A stretch of 64,000 nucleotides of DNA from Mermis nigrescens (lineage: Eukaryota; Nematoda; Enoplea; Mermithida; Mermithidae), in the NCBI GenBank assembly GCA_036768485.1, contig JAVLUZ010000619.1, forward strand, positions 1-64,000, in the 5' to 3' direction. Both the position numbers and the translations under genes were made by a program. Numbering within the stretch: the first letter of the stretch is position 1; every line of letters begins with the position of its first letter. Under the pieces are notes generated by a model. The model was given only the letters and a program-made list of their open reading frames with translations. It ran no database searches and was not told the DNA's origin. Below are positions 24,005-32,822 of this stretch, in pieces.

Positions 24005-24300
24005 TTTACACTTTACAATATTTTTTGTAAAGTTTGGGATATTTTTTGTAAAGTTTGGAAATTTTTTTGTAAAATTTGGAATATTTTTTGTAAAGTTTGG
24101 AATTTTTTTTGTAAAATTTGGAATATTTTTTGTAAAGTTTGGAATTAATTTTACGTGCTTAAGCATAGTACTTTTGCAAAGTTTGGAATATTTTTTGTAA
24201 AATTTGGAATATTTTTTGTTAAGTTTGGAATATTTTTTGTAAAGTTTGGAATATCTTTTGTATAAATTGGAAATTTTTTTGTAAAATTTGGAATATTACG
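24005..24300. repeat. Minisatellite of about 20 bp units inside the Polinton
   Basis: About a dozen copies of a unit close to TTTTTTGTAAAGTTTGGAAT lie between the 3' ends of the convergent integrase and TBP-like genes. One interruption near 24145-24175 is unrelated sequence. The array makes long but meaningless ORFs on both strands (a plus-strand frame of 75 codons and a minus-strand frame of 87 codons, both low complexity). Confidence 0.9.
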
Positions 24301-24814
24301 TATCTAAGTTGCATTTTTCAAGCATTGTTGAAACTAGTTTATATGCTATATGCAACTCATGCTTGTGCTTTGCACCTGTGAGAATCATTTTTCCACTTGT
24401 AAAGAGTAAAAAAGTCACTTTTCTAAATTTGTATACTAATTCGGGAAATAATTCTACTTCATACATGCATTTCCTTTTCACCAGCTCATAAAACTTACAA
24501 AGATCAATGCGGAATCCCAAGTTAGTTGAGCCAACAAACAACACTGGCTTTATTTTCAACATGAAATTCTCCATCTTCAGTATATCAATGAATGTCTTTA
24601 TCGTATTTTCGCCTTCTTGCATAGTTTTAGCTCCAACACATGCAATTTTACCCGACTTGAAAATCAGCAATGTTGCCTGAGGTAATCGAAATATGATGCC
24701 TGGAAATTTTGAGCGATTGTATTGCGCAGTATTTGGCAATTTAGGGTAGATATCATGTAGATTCAGCGTATTTGGTAGTGCTGTAGTCAGCACAATGTTC
24801 TGTATAGTTAGTAT
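24296..24814 (-). CDS. TATA-box-binding-protein-like protein encoded by the Polinton
   Basis: The protein matches the two-fold repeated DNA-binding core of TBP along its whole length. Counting from GTG at 24793, repeat 1 holds YNRSKFPGIIFR (25-36) and LLIFKSGKIACVGAK (42-56). Repeat 2 holds ELFPELVYKF (114-123) and FLLFTSGKMILTGAK (128-142). The four phenylalanines that in TBP wedge into the minor groove are all present (F30, F45, F116, F131), with equal 15-residue spacing in each half. It lacks the variable N-terminal domain of cellular TBPs. TBP-like similarity continues seven codons upstream of the GTG to an ATA at 24812-24814, where an ATG is expected, so the start codon may be mutated. 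The minus-strand box TATAAATATA (24850-24841) lies 26 nt upstream. The inferred role is recognition of the element's own TATAAATAC promoters. Confidence 0.85.
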   Translation of the reverse strand: MLTIQNIVLTTALPNTLNLHDIYPKLPNTAQYNRSKFPGIIFRLPQATLLIFKSGKIACVGAKTMQEGENTIKTFIDILKMENFMLKIKPVLFVGSTNLGFRIDLCKFYELVKRKCMYEVELFPELVYKFRKVTFLLFTSGKMILTGAKHKHELHIAYKLVSTMLEKCNLDT

Positions 24815-24818
24815 TTTC

Positions 24819-24827
24819 TATAAATAC
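24819..24827 (+). promoter_or_regulatory. TATAAATAC box, packaging ATPase
   Basis: CTATAAATAC ends 32 nt before the ATPase ATG at 24860. It overlaps the 5' region of the divergent TBP-like gene. Confidence 0.65.
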
Positions 24828-24840
24828 TTCATGATAAACT

Positions 24841-24850
24841 TATATTTATA
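24841..24850 (-). promoter_or_regulatory. TATAAATATA box, TBP-like gene
   Basis: On the minus strand TATAAATATA lies about 26 nt upstream of the presumed start of the TBP-like gene. Its distance from the plus-strand box at 24819 is only 13 nt, so the two divergent promoters overlap. Confidence 0.5.
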
Positions 24851-24859
24851 CATATAACC

Positions 24860-25509
24860 ATGATGTTCCAACATCCTTTCACCTGCCTTGTTTCAGGACC
24901 AACCAAGTCTGGCAAAACAACTTTTGTCACCCGATTAATCGAAAAAGAGCACACTTAATTGATATTAAAATCAAAAAGATTTGGAGGTGCTTTGCAGGAA
25001 ATCAGCCTCTTTATAAAAAATTAAATGATGTTTTATTCATAGAAGGGCTTCCTGATTTTAATTATTTAAAACAATTCAGTCATGTGCCACAACTTTTGAT
25101 TCTTGATGATCTTATGCAACAGAGCAAGGGTAATGCCCAGATTGTTCAACTTTTTACAAGGAGTTGTCATCATTGGAACATTAGCATTATACACATTGTT
25201 CAAAACGTTTTCTTTGATGATCTAAGAACTTCACGCATCAACTCTGATTATATAGTTTTATTCAAACACCCTGCTGATCAGCTACAGGCACAAATGCTTT
25301 CCAGACAGCTCTACCCCGCCAACGCTAAATATTTTCTAGAAGCTTATTCAGACGCTACTTTTCAGCCACATGGTTACCTTTTAATTGATCTAACTCAAAA
25401 TGCTAGAGATGAGCGCAGGCTTAAAACAAATATTTTTAGCCCTCATCCAACTGTTTATGTACAGAAATCTATAAATACTAGTAGAGACATTGCAACAAAA
25501 AATGGGTAA
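24860..25509 (+). pseudogene. A32/FtsK-like genome-packaging ATPase, frameshifted
   Basis: The ATPase that would drive DNA into the capsid. The first block from the ATG at 24860 has the Walker A motif GPTKSGKTT (residues 13-21) and stops at about 24957. The continuation in another frame starts at LIDIKIK and carries IWRCFAGNQPLY, the Walker B motif LLILDDLM (25096-25119), a QNVFF segment typical of the family and an Arg/Asn sensor-like region. The break lies in the run near 24950-24956 and looks like one lost base. The length of about 215 codons is normal for Polinton ATPases. The 3' end overlaps the next ORF's start (25502), and that gene's promoter box lies inside this coding sequence. Confidence 0.88.
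25470..25478 (+). promoter_or_regulatory. TATAAATAC box inside the ATPase 3' end
   Basis: CTATAAATACTAG ends 23 nt before the ATG at 25502 and is embedded in ATPase coding sequence. Confidence 0.65.
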
Positions 25510-25852
25510 AGAACGATTAAGACGCAATATTGGTTGTCTACATCTCCTAAGTCAAGCAAAAAAACCTAAAAGAACCGCTATTATAAATACTGCCAGCAAA
25601 GATCAAATCCTTTGTCTCTGTGACTGTGCAAACAACTTTCTGAATGGTAATATTCCTTTTGCTGAGAAGGATATAAATAAACTTCGAAGATATCAGAATC
25701 AAATAAGATACCTGACAAAGAATAGGCAGGCAACTACGGAACAAAAGAAAGATATTATAATACAGGAAGGTGGTTTCCTTCCTCTTTTACTTACTCCTAT
25801 ACTTACAATAGCTGGTAGTTTGTTAGCTGATGCAATAATTGGTAGAAAATGA
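25502..25852 (+). CDS. Small basic Polinton protein with hydrophobic tail
   Basis: Starting at the ATG at 25502 (MGKERLRRN), chosen because the TATAAATAC box ends 23 nt upstream, this gives 116 residues. The N-terminal half is Arg/Lys-rich. A central segment contains CLCDCANNFLNGNIPF. The C-terminus GGFLPLLLTPILTIAGSLL is a glycine-led hydrophobic, probably amphipathic helix. This layout recurs in a conserved small protein of arthropod Polintons, and it resembles in style the membrane-active or core proteins of adenovirus-like virions. The role is inferred, not shown. The stop codon overlaps the next gene's ATG (ATGA). Confidence 0.7.
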   Translation: MGKERLRRNIGCLHLLSQAKKPKRTAIINTASKDQILCLCDCANNFLNGNIPFAEKDINKLRRYQNQIRYLTKNRQATTEQKKDIIIQEGGFLPLLLTPILTIAGSLLADAIIGRK

Positions 25853-26415
25853 AACATACTGAAAAGATGATTCTTATACCCGCTGAAATCAGTGAGCGGA
25901 CTAAACCTATTGATGTTGTGCTAGATTCTTTGGATAATAAAATGCAAAAAGTTTTGCATAGCAAAAGCGTAGCTCCTGAAATAAAACTCATGAAATACAA
26001 TCAGGCGCTTAACAGATTTAAACGATTATATGAACAAAAGCAGCAGCCATATAGAGCTAGTATACTTAAAGATGCAAAAAATGCTTTGAGTGATGAACTT
26101 GTGCTCATTGGTATGCCAAAAAATCAGATTCCAAAGGCCAAACTCCTTCTTCACTACATTTGTACAAATCCATTTATTGAAATTGAGCCTAATGGCGAGC
26201 TTGTGATAGATAGCAATAAAATTGAAGGCTCAAACATTACAGATTTTGTTAATGATCTTGCACGTGAGCGTAAGAAAATAAGTAGGCATCCTGGCACAAA
26301 AGAATTGCTGAAAGTCTTTAATCGCACAAATGTTCCACTGGAAAGTATAGCAAATAGACAAGGTAAGGAGATTTTTGCTGCAGGTAGTGAATTTGACTGG
26401 GATGTAAGTCTATAA
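25849..26415 (+). CDS. Conserved Polinton protein, 188 residues
   Basis: This is an intact frame whose ATG overlaps the previous stop (ATGA at 25849-25852). The overlap suggests coupled translation, because no TATA box of the element type precedes it. An internal Met at 25867 is an alternative start. The protein is charged and mostly helical. A C-terminal module (about residues 100-180) contains FIEIEPNGELVIDSNKIEGSNITDFVNDL and a basic patch. I recognise the overall pattern (helical N-terminus, then a GELV-D-GS-I--LV-D block) as a protein regularly found just upstream of capsid genes in Polintons, but its function is not known to me. It is possibly a virion or assembly protein. Confidence 0.72.
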   Translation: MKHTEKMILIPAEISERTKPIDVVLDSLDNKMQKVLHSKSVAPEIKLMKYNQALNRFKRLYEQKQQPYRASILKDAKNALSDELVLIGMPKNQIPKAKLLLHYICTNPFIEIEPNGELVIDSNKIEGSNITDFVNDLARERKKISRHPGTKELLKVFNRTNVPLESIANRQGKEIFAAGSEFDWDVSL

Positions 26416-26419
26416 ATAC
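26411..26419 (+). promoter_or_regulatory. TATAAATAC box, glycine-rich virion-type gene
   Basis: TATAAATAC overlaps the TAA of the upstream gene and ends 36 nt before the ATG at 26456. Confidence 0.65.
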
Positions 26420-26455
26420 TTATCATATTTAATTCCTTCAAACAAAATTACAAAA

Positions 26456-26786
26456 ATGCACATTCAATTCAATCCTAACGATTACAACATTTGGTTGGAC
26501 TATTACACAGGGCAGGCTGCCCAAACAGGTTATGGGTTGGAGGGGTATAAAGGCATCCCATTCCAGCGGGGCGTGGGTCTTGGCAGCTTTTTTCCGTTCG
26601 CTTTTCAGAATGGCAGTCCCAGTTTTGCAGTCAATTGGTAAGCAAGTTGGAAAACATGCTCTAGTTGCAGGTTCATACATAGCGTCTGACTTGGCACGAG
26701 GAAAGCCGCTTTTTGAATCTACTAAAGAACACTCAAAGCGAGAAACTGCACAACTTTTTGATGAAGCCTCTCATGCCCTTCAGTAG
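26456..26786 (+). pseudogene. Small Gly-rich/basic Polinton virion-type protein, frameshifted
   Basis: The first block from the ATG at 26456 encodes a Tyr/Gly-rich N-terminus with GYGLEGYKGIPFQRGVGLG. At a run of six T (26588-26593) the reading shifts. The next frame gives FRSLFRMAVPVLQSIGKQVG, then KHALVAG and an Asp/Glu-containing tail ending at 26786. A Gly-rich start followed by an FRxLFR-V-P amphipathic helix is typical of a short conserved protein encoded just ahead of the major capsid gene in Polintons, thought to be a virion component. One extra T in the run explains the break. Neither half alone is a plausible product. Confidence 0.72.
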
Positions 26787-26821
26787 CAGCAAGGAGAGGG
26801 TCTTGGTAGTCGCCCAAAGTC

Positions 26822-26830
26822 TATAAATAC
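26822..26830 (+). promoter_or_regulatory. TATAAATAC box, major capsid gene
   Basis: CTATAAATACTAG ends 32 nt before the ATG at 26863. This supports 26863 rather than the in-frame ATG at 26842 as the start. Confidence 0.65.
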
Positions 26831-26862
26831 TAGCATGATAGATGCTTTTTCGAAACAAAAAA

Positions 26863-28155
26863 ATGGCTCTCATAAACGGAAAATCTATTCCCAGTACTAA
26901 AACTGAATTGGACCTTTTCACGGTCCCTCCTACTCAAGTAGTGATAAAGCGTGGTTTTTGGCATGAAATTCAACCTACAAATCCTATTACCAATGAGGGG
27001 CTCTATGAATTTAGAGTACCTCCTGATCCACATTATATTCAGCTCAATAAAAACTGCATTTATATGCTACTGAGAATCAAAAAACCAGTTGTTGCTGCTG
27101 GAGCAGCAGTGCCTGACTATGCGCCTATCAATCTTATTGGTAATACTTTCTTCAAGCAAGTAAAATGCTTTTTAGGAGGCAAATTAGTTTTTGACAGCTC
27201 TGATAAATATGCATATAGATCATATTTCGAAACTGAATTGAATTATGGCAATGATGCCAAACATTCACACTTGCAATCTGCGCTGTACTTTCATGAAGGT
27301 GGAGGCGATGTTGACACAAAAGAGAATGAAGCTTTCAAGAAACGTTCAAAATGTTCTAAGATGAAAATGTTGTGGAAGTCGCGGCCCCACTGCACATTGA
27401 CATGTTCTTGCAAGACAGATATTTAGTTAATTTTACCAATTTCCGCCTAGAATTACACAGAAATAATAATGCATTTGTTTTGCAGTGCTTTGAGGATGTC
27501 AGCCTTGACTTAAAAGTCTCCCAAATGAAATTATTTATTCGAAAAGTTGAGGTTTTGGACACTGTGAATTTAGCTCTTGAGCAAACAATGCTTTCATATA
27601 CAGCAAAATATCCCATAAGGCGTGTAGCTTTGACTAATTTGCACATTTCAAATCCTGCGAGAGAAACGCCCAATTATACATTGTTCACTGGTCAGCTGCC
27701 TAGGCGTATAGTGTTTGCCTGTGCTGAAGGCAGTGCTTATCGAGGCAACTTGGCAAAATCGCCATTCAACTTCAAACCATTCAGCTTAAATGATGTAAAA
27801 GTAACGTGTGGAGGTATAACATATCCTGCTTACCCACTCAGCATTTCATTTAAACATGACAGGTACTTGCAAGCTTATACTCAGATGTTTGATGCATTAG
27901 ATATTGGGCACAAAGGTAATTTTATTAGCAGAGAAGATTTTAAAACAAGTCACTGCTTCTTTGTGTTCGATTTGACCCCTGATGCAGATGATGGAGGACA
28001 CTGGGACCTAGTTCGCAAAGGAATCATCGAGCATCGCTGTTAGGTTTTCTGAAAATTTGCCCGATTCTGGCATTGAAATCATTATATATGCTGAATTTGA
28101 TAACTTAATAATGATTGATAAAAATCGAAACACGTTTCATGACTATGATGCATAA
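26863..28155 (+). pseudogene. mcp: Major capsid protein (double jelly-roll), two frameshifts
   Basis: The hexon-like capsid protein. The start MALINGKSIP is chosen by its TATA spacing. Block 1 (26863 to about 27360) has the characteristic SKTELDLF-type opening, PPTQ and VPPDPHYI segments and the INLIGNTFFKQ strand of the first jelly roll. Block 2 (about 27361 to 28030, another frame) carries the second jelly roll with PLHIDMF, the RRVALTNLHI segment, the LPRRIVFA segment and SLNDVKVTCGG. Block 3 (about 28030-28155) returns to a third frame with IIIYAEFDNLIMID and ends in TAA at 28153. The total of about 430 codons fits the family. The two breaks, near 27360 and 28030, each look like a one-base indel. 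Confidence 0.88.
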
Positions 28156-28157
28156 AC

Positions 28158-28538
28158 ATGAACACTATTGAAATATTCAAAATTCTCAGACATAATAATA
28201 TATTTGCAGACGTTTTCCCCATAGATCTTCTGCCACCTATAAATAATTACCCTGCGGCTCTGGTTGTAAATTTGGACTCCAGTAAAGAACCAGGATCGCA
28301 CTGGGTCGCAATTTATTTTGAAAATAATAAGCATTGCAACTATTTTGACAGCTATGGGCTAGAACCAAATATTCAATTGCATCAGTACATTTCTGATAAT
28401 GCGCTCTCATTTACATACAATAATATACAAGTACAAGGGCTTTTTTCAATTAGCTTTGGTCATATGTGTATCTACTTTTTGGTCTGCATGAGCCAAGGCA
28501 TAACTTTCACAAACATTGTTCTGTCTATGCATCAGTAA
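28158..28538 (+). pseudogene. pro: Adenain-like maturation protease, catalytic Cys lost
   Basis: A cysteine protease of the adenovirus-protease/Ulp1 type that would process virion proteins. The frame is 126 codons starting 2 nt after the capsid gene's stop, with no clear TATA box. Catalytic His48 (GSHWVAIYF), Asp64 (NYFDSYG) and oxyanion Gln93 are present. The nucleophile position, seven residues after the Gln and directly before Gly, is Phe100 (codon TTT, 28455-28457) instead of Cys. Family members read CGxxC here, and the second Cys (C103) is kept. A single G-to-T change (TGT to TTT) would explain it. The C-terminus after YFL is shorter than usual, so truncation is also likely. Confidence 0.82.
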
Positions 28539-28544
28539 AATAAT

Positions 28545-28554
28545 TAATAAATAC
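28545..28554 (+). promoter_or_regulatory. TAATAAATAC box, minor capsid gene
   Basis: TTAATAAATAC ends 23 nt before the ATG at 28578. It is a variant of the element-wide box. Confidence 0.5.
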
Positions 28555-28956
28555 TTCAATAAACTTGAATTATAAACATGGATACAAAACAGTTTTACGT
28601 AACGCTTCCGAACAATTCCCAAGAAACAAACACTGCAGCCACATTTGTTACCAATCTGCCTAGACAAATCGCATTAACTGGTGACTGGGATGTTGGGTTA
28701 TCTGAAATAATTTATGCAAATACATGGCACAATGTTGCCGAGGAGCAGAATATGATACAATTTTACGATTTAAAAAATAATGTTTGAATAAAAATGCTTA
28801 TTCCTCGAGCAAGATATCTAAATATACATGATCTTGTTGAAACAATCAGTGAAGGAATAAAAACGGTTAGTTTGAAAGAAAAATTTGAATGCATACAATA
28901 TTTCAGTATAAAGTATGATGAAAATAGAAAATTTTGTCACTTAACAATCAATCTTA

Positions 28957-31900
28957 GATAGCGCGTTAGCGGTACCTATACATATACTTGGGTACCCCCA
29001 ACACCTGTGCACCCCCCTACAGCTATAACGGGACACTTCTGGAAGGTGCGATTTTTTTAAAAGAAAGATAATAAAAAAATTCGCTGCCCGTGTTTTTTGT
29101 TTTTCTTGAAACTCAAAATTGACTGTGTAAAGAAGGTGTAAAGTTTTTATGTAACATTATAACATAGGACAAATTTTGGGACCTTTTTACTGCGGCATGT
29201 GAACAACTGAGTATTGATGACTCGAAGGACTGAACAGGATAGGATAATAGAGGGATGAATTCTACAGATGACACTTTTTTTGTTTTTTGAAATTCGCATT
29301 AGTTATCGAATGGCAGTGTAAAGAGTGCGAAAATCTGGGGGTGAAAAAGCACTTTTTGGTCGAGTTTTCAACCTTCCTATGTCCGATACTAACTCCGGTT
29401 ATGAGGTTTTTAAAATGTTTTCTGACAGAAATGTAGAGCGGATCAAGGGCTACATTCTGCATATAAGCAAAGTCTTCTATGCTCTATGGTGAGTTAGATC
29501 CTGGGGTTTAAAGTTTACACTCTAGTGGATGGTGTAAAAAACGGATTTTAACTAAGATTTCTCTGCCAAATTTTTCCGCTTATGAGTCAGTGTAAATCTA
29601 AGACAGCATTGATAAAGTGCCTCATAGGGGCTAAACATCGCAGCAAACCGCATTTAAAAAAACGCAATATTGAGTTATTTATGGGGGTGTAAAGTTCGAA
29701 ATCAGAGGTAAAAAATGGGCGAAAAAACACGTTTTTTCCGAAGTTTGATTGATAAATCATACCAAATAATTTTTGCAACAGAATTTTGGCGCACAGGAAT
29801 GTACTACGATTTAAAAGCTACAAATTGTACCAAACCGAATTTCTTTAAACTCAATGGAGAGTTCGGTACGGAATTTTAAAGTTTACAGTGTTCTAAATGA
29901 TGGAAAATACGTTTTTGTTGCGTTTTTTGTTCGCCACTTTCTCCGTCCAGAAGTCGGGATAAGTCTAATAGAATAAAAATAAAGTGCTTTATATCGGGTG
30001 CATGTCAAAGCAAATTGTCTATACATTAATATTTAGCGAGTGTAAAGTCAAAAATTTGGAGTTTAAAATGCGTTTCTGTCTTGTTTTTTCTGCCTGCTTC
30101 TCCGGTTTCGAGTCAGGGACATGCTTATCAAGTCTAGAAATGGACCAGGAACCAAATTTGATATGCCAGTCTGGCGCATATGTTTACACTCTACGGTGTT
30201 GTAAAGTAGTTTACACCAATTGTTAGTTTGCCCATAGAACATTATGTAGACTTAATTTTTTCATAAATATTAATCGTAATATCGGAACAATATCAAAATT
30301 ACGAATCTGACTAAAATCTTCTTTACACTAGGTGTTTACATGAAGTTTACACTACATATGTATTTATCTTCGTTTTTGAGCATTCCAGAAACCTAATTTT
30401 TTCCTGGAGTATAGAAGTTTTCAAAGGATCAAATGTGAGACGTCACGTAGGCGCGTTTGTTTACATCCAACAGTGATGTAAAGTAGTTTACACTCATTGT
30501 TTATATGTCCTCAGACCATTGTAGAGACATAATTTTTTCATGAATGTTGATCATAATATCCGAGTAATTTTTTACACTGCATGTTAGCCTTTGTTCTAGA
30601 GCATTGCAAAAACCGAAATTTTTTCCTGAGATATAAAAATTTACAGGGAATGAAATATTTACGTCAGTTGGGCGCGCTTGCTTACACTCAGCAGTATTGC
30701 AAAGTGGTTTAAACCTAATGTTTATTGTCTTTAAAACATTATGGAGACTCATTTTTCCATAAATGTTGAAAGAAATATCGGAGCAATATCAAAATTACGA
30801 ATCCGACTAAAATATTCTTTACGCTATGTGTTTGTGTAAAGTTTACATTACGTGTTAACCTTAATTCGATAGACTTGCAGAGACTTTGTAACTGAAGTCA
30901 AGAAATTTTCAAGGATTCATGTGTGAGACATCAATTAAGTGAGTTTGTTTACCCTCAAAAGTAATCTAAAGTGATTTAAAAATTATGTTCAAGTGTCCTT
31001 AGATCATTGAAGAGATGTAATTTTGTCTTAAATGGGTTGCATTAAAGTTAAATCCTTCTTAGCCGTGTTTATAATATGTTTCACAAAATCTTGTACATGG
31101 AGGGCTATCGTTTAATTGATGTAAATTGCCTGCAAAAGTGGTTTAAAATGAACCAGCAACCACACTACTGTGCACAGAAGTCGACAAAGATATGCAGCTT
31201 TATTGTAATCATGTACATTAATAAGTCGTAAACTGTTAGTATTCTCTACACCTAGTAGTTGTGTAAAGTTTGCACTATTCATTTGTTGTTAATATGTAGT
31301 CTATACTACAAATTTATTTTACTACCAAATCAAAGCGTTAGTGTTCCTTACATTTGATATTTGCGTGAAGTTTTTGAATTTTTGCCGAAAAACTTTGCCT
31401 TCTAATTTACCAACATCCCGCCTTTTCCATTTTCTTAAAGTTTAAAATCTTTCATAATTATCTTAATAATTTAATGGTAGGTTTTAACTTTAAGTTTCTC
31501 TTGGTTTACAACTCTCGCTTAGCAAGCTCATTTTTCAAAACTTTTTCATAGTGATCAGATTAGTCGCGTTTAGTTTGGAATTGGTGGACGGTCGTTATTT
31601 TATTACTCGGCTTAAATAAACCAAGTGACTATCTTTTGATTATTTCTTTATCGCAAATTCAAACACCCAATTTTCAATTAGAAAATTGATCCAATTTTCG
31701 ATTTGAAAATTGAAAATTGAGTGTTTTCAATTTCAAAAGTCACAACACATTGTGCTTGTGTATTGATTGAGTGAGGATTTGCAATGTGAATTCGTTGGTT
31801 ACATATTTGTGCTTGATTATAAGTGAACTGCACATTAAGAAGAAGTAACTTAATGCAATTTTAATTTGAAAATGGATGGTGTCAATAAGGTTGTCTTCTT

Positions 31901-32822
31901 TAAAAAGGATAATGCTGATGTTAAGAACAATATTGTTCTGCCGCGTTCTTGGACTGTTGTCATTATTGTGGCATGTTACTGATTGTATTTACTGACTGAT
32001 GTACTGAAATCACGCTAATTAAAAGTAGTGTACTAGCAAAGAAAAATGCTCCGATGGAACAAAAAAGATGAATATACTTGGAATTGTGGATTATTATGGA
32101 TGTAAAAGGAGGGGACTAGGAAAAATCTACCTAAAGTCGTAAAATCTGCTCAAAATCACACTTTCTCTAAGCAACGCAAAAAATCGAAGTATATTCTGCG
32201 GCCTCTAAAAAGTGTCTTTTTTAAACAATTTTCAAAATTTCAGATAATAAACGAAATCTATAATGTTTCCTTTTTTTAAATTGCTGGCAAGTAGCAACAC
32301 TGACTAGCTTCGTATCCTGATTGAAAGAAAACTTAGTGATATTGTATTTAAAGTTGTTTTATTTTGCTATGAGCATTATTGCAAGCAAAGCAGGGGCCGA
32401 TTGATTAGTGCACACAATCGTTGCGGGCATGCTAGTGTACCTACATTTAGTCTGTTTCAAGTCAACTCACGCGTTTCCTACTGTTTTGAACCAACAATTC
32501 TTGCAATTGTTTTGGATGCATCGATGTTTGCTATTTCATTCAATTGGCTTAGAAAGACTGTTACTCGATATCATTTCCCATAGCTGCTGCATAGCTAACG
32601 TGCTGCTTTTTCAATCATTTTTATAGTTAAATATTTATTCTAATGTGTTGACCGCAGAATATACTTCGATTTTTTGCGTTGCTTAGAGAAATTGTGATTT
32701 TTAGCAGATTTTACGACTTTAGGTAGATTTTTCCTAGTCCCCTCCTTTTACATCCATAATAATCCACAATTCCAAGTATATTCATCTTTTTTGTTCCATC
32801 GGAGCATTTTTCTTTGCTAGTA
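28957..32822 (+). repeat. Repeat family A-B composite inserted in the minor capsid gene
   Basis: It starts near TAGATAGCGCGTTAGCGG and ends TTTGCTAGTA. From about 29100 to 31400 it contains many copies of words built on GTGTAAAGTTTACAC. The last 788 bases (32033-32820) form a foldback unit. The same order of sequence occurs in reverse orientation at 47989-52386, and the left portion recurs at 19893-20588 and 57872-58650. No coding sequence is recognised. No convincing target duplication was found: CTTAGATA on the left and CTTAATAT on the right are only partly alike. Confidence 0.75.
32033..32820. mobile_element. Foldback unit B, copy 1, TA-flanked
   Basis: It has inverted termini CTAGCAAAGAAAAATGCTCC and complement, TIRs of about 175 bases, and TA on both sides (32031-32032 and 32821-32822). 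It has about 430 bases of non-coding centre. A 749-base copy with the same termini lies at 47991-48739. The structure resembles a Tc1/mariner-type MITE, but in both copies it sits exactly at the edge of repeat family A, so it may be the structured terminus of that larger repeat. Confidence 0.75.

Noticed and set aside
23903..24166. Repetitive ORFs (NFTK and FVKFGIF units) on both strands
   Set aside because: They are translations of the minisatellite between integrase and TBP-like genes, not a repeat protein.
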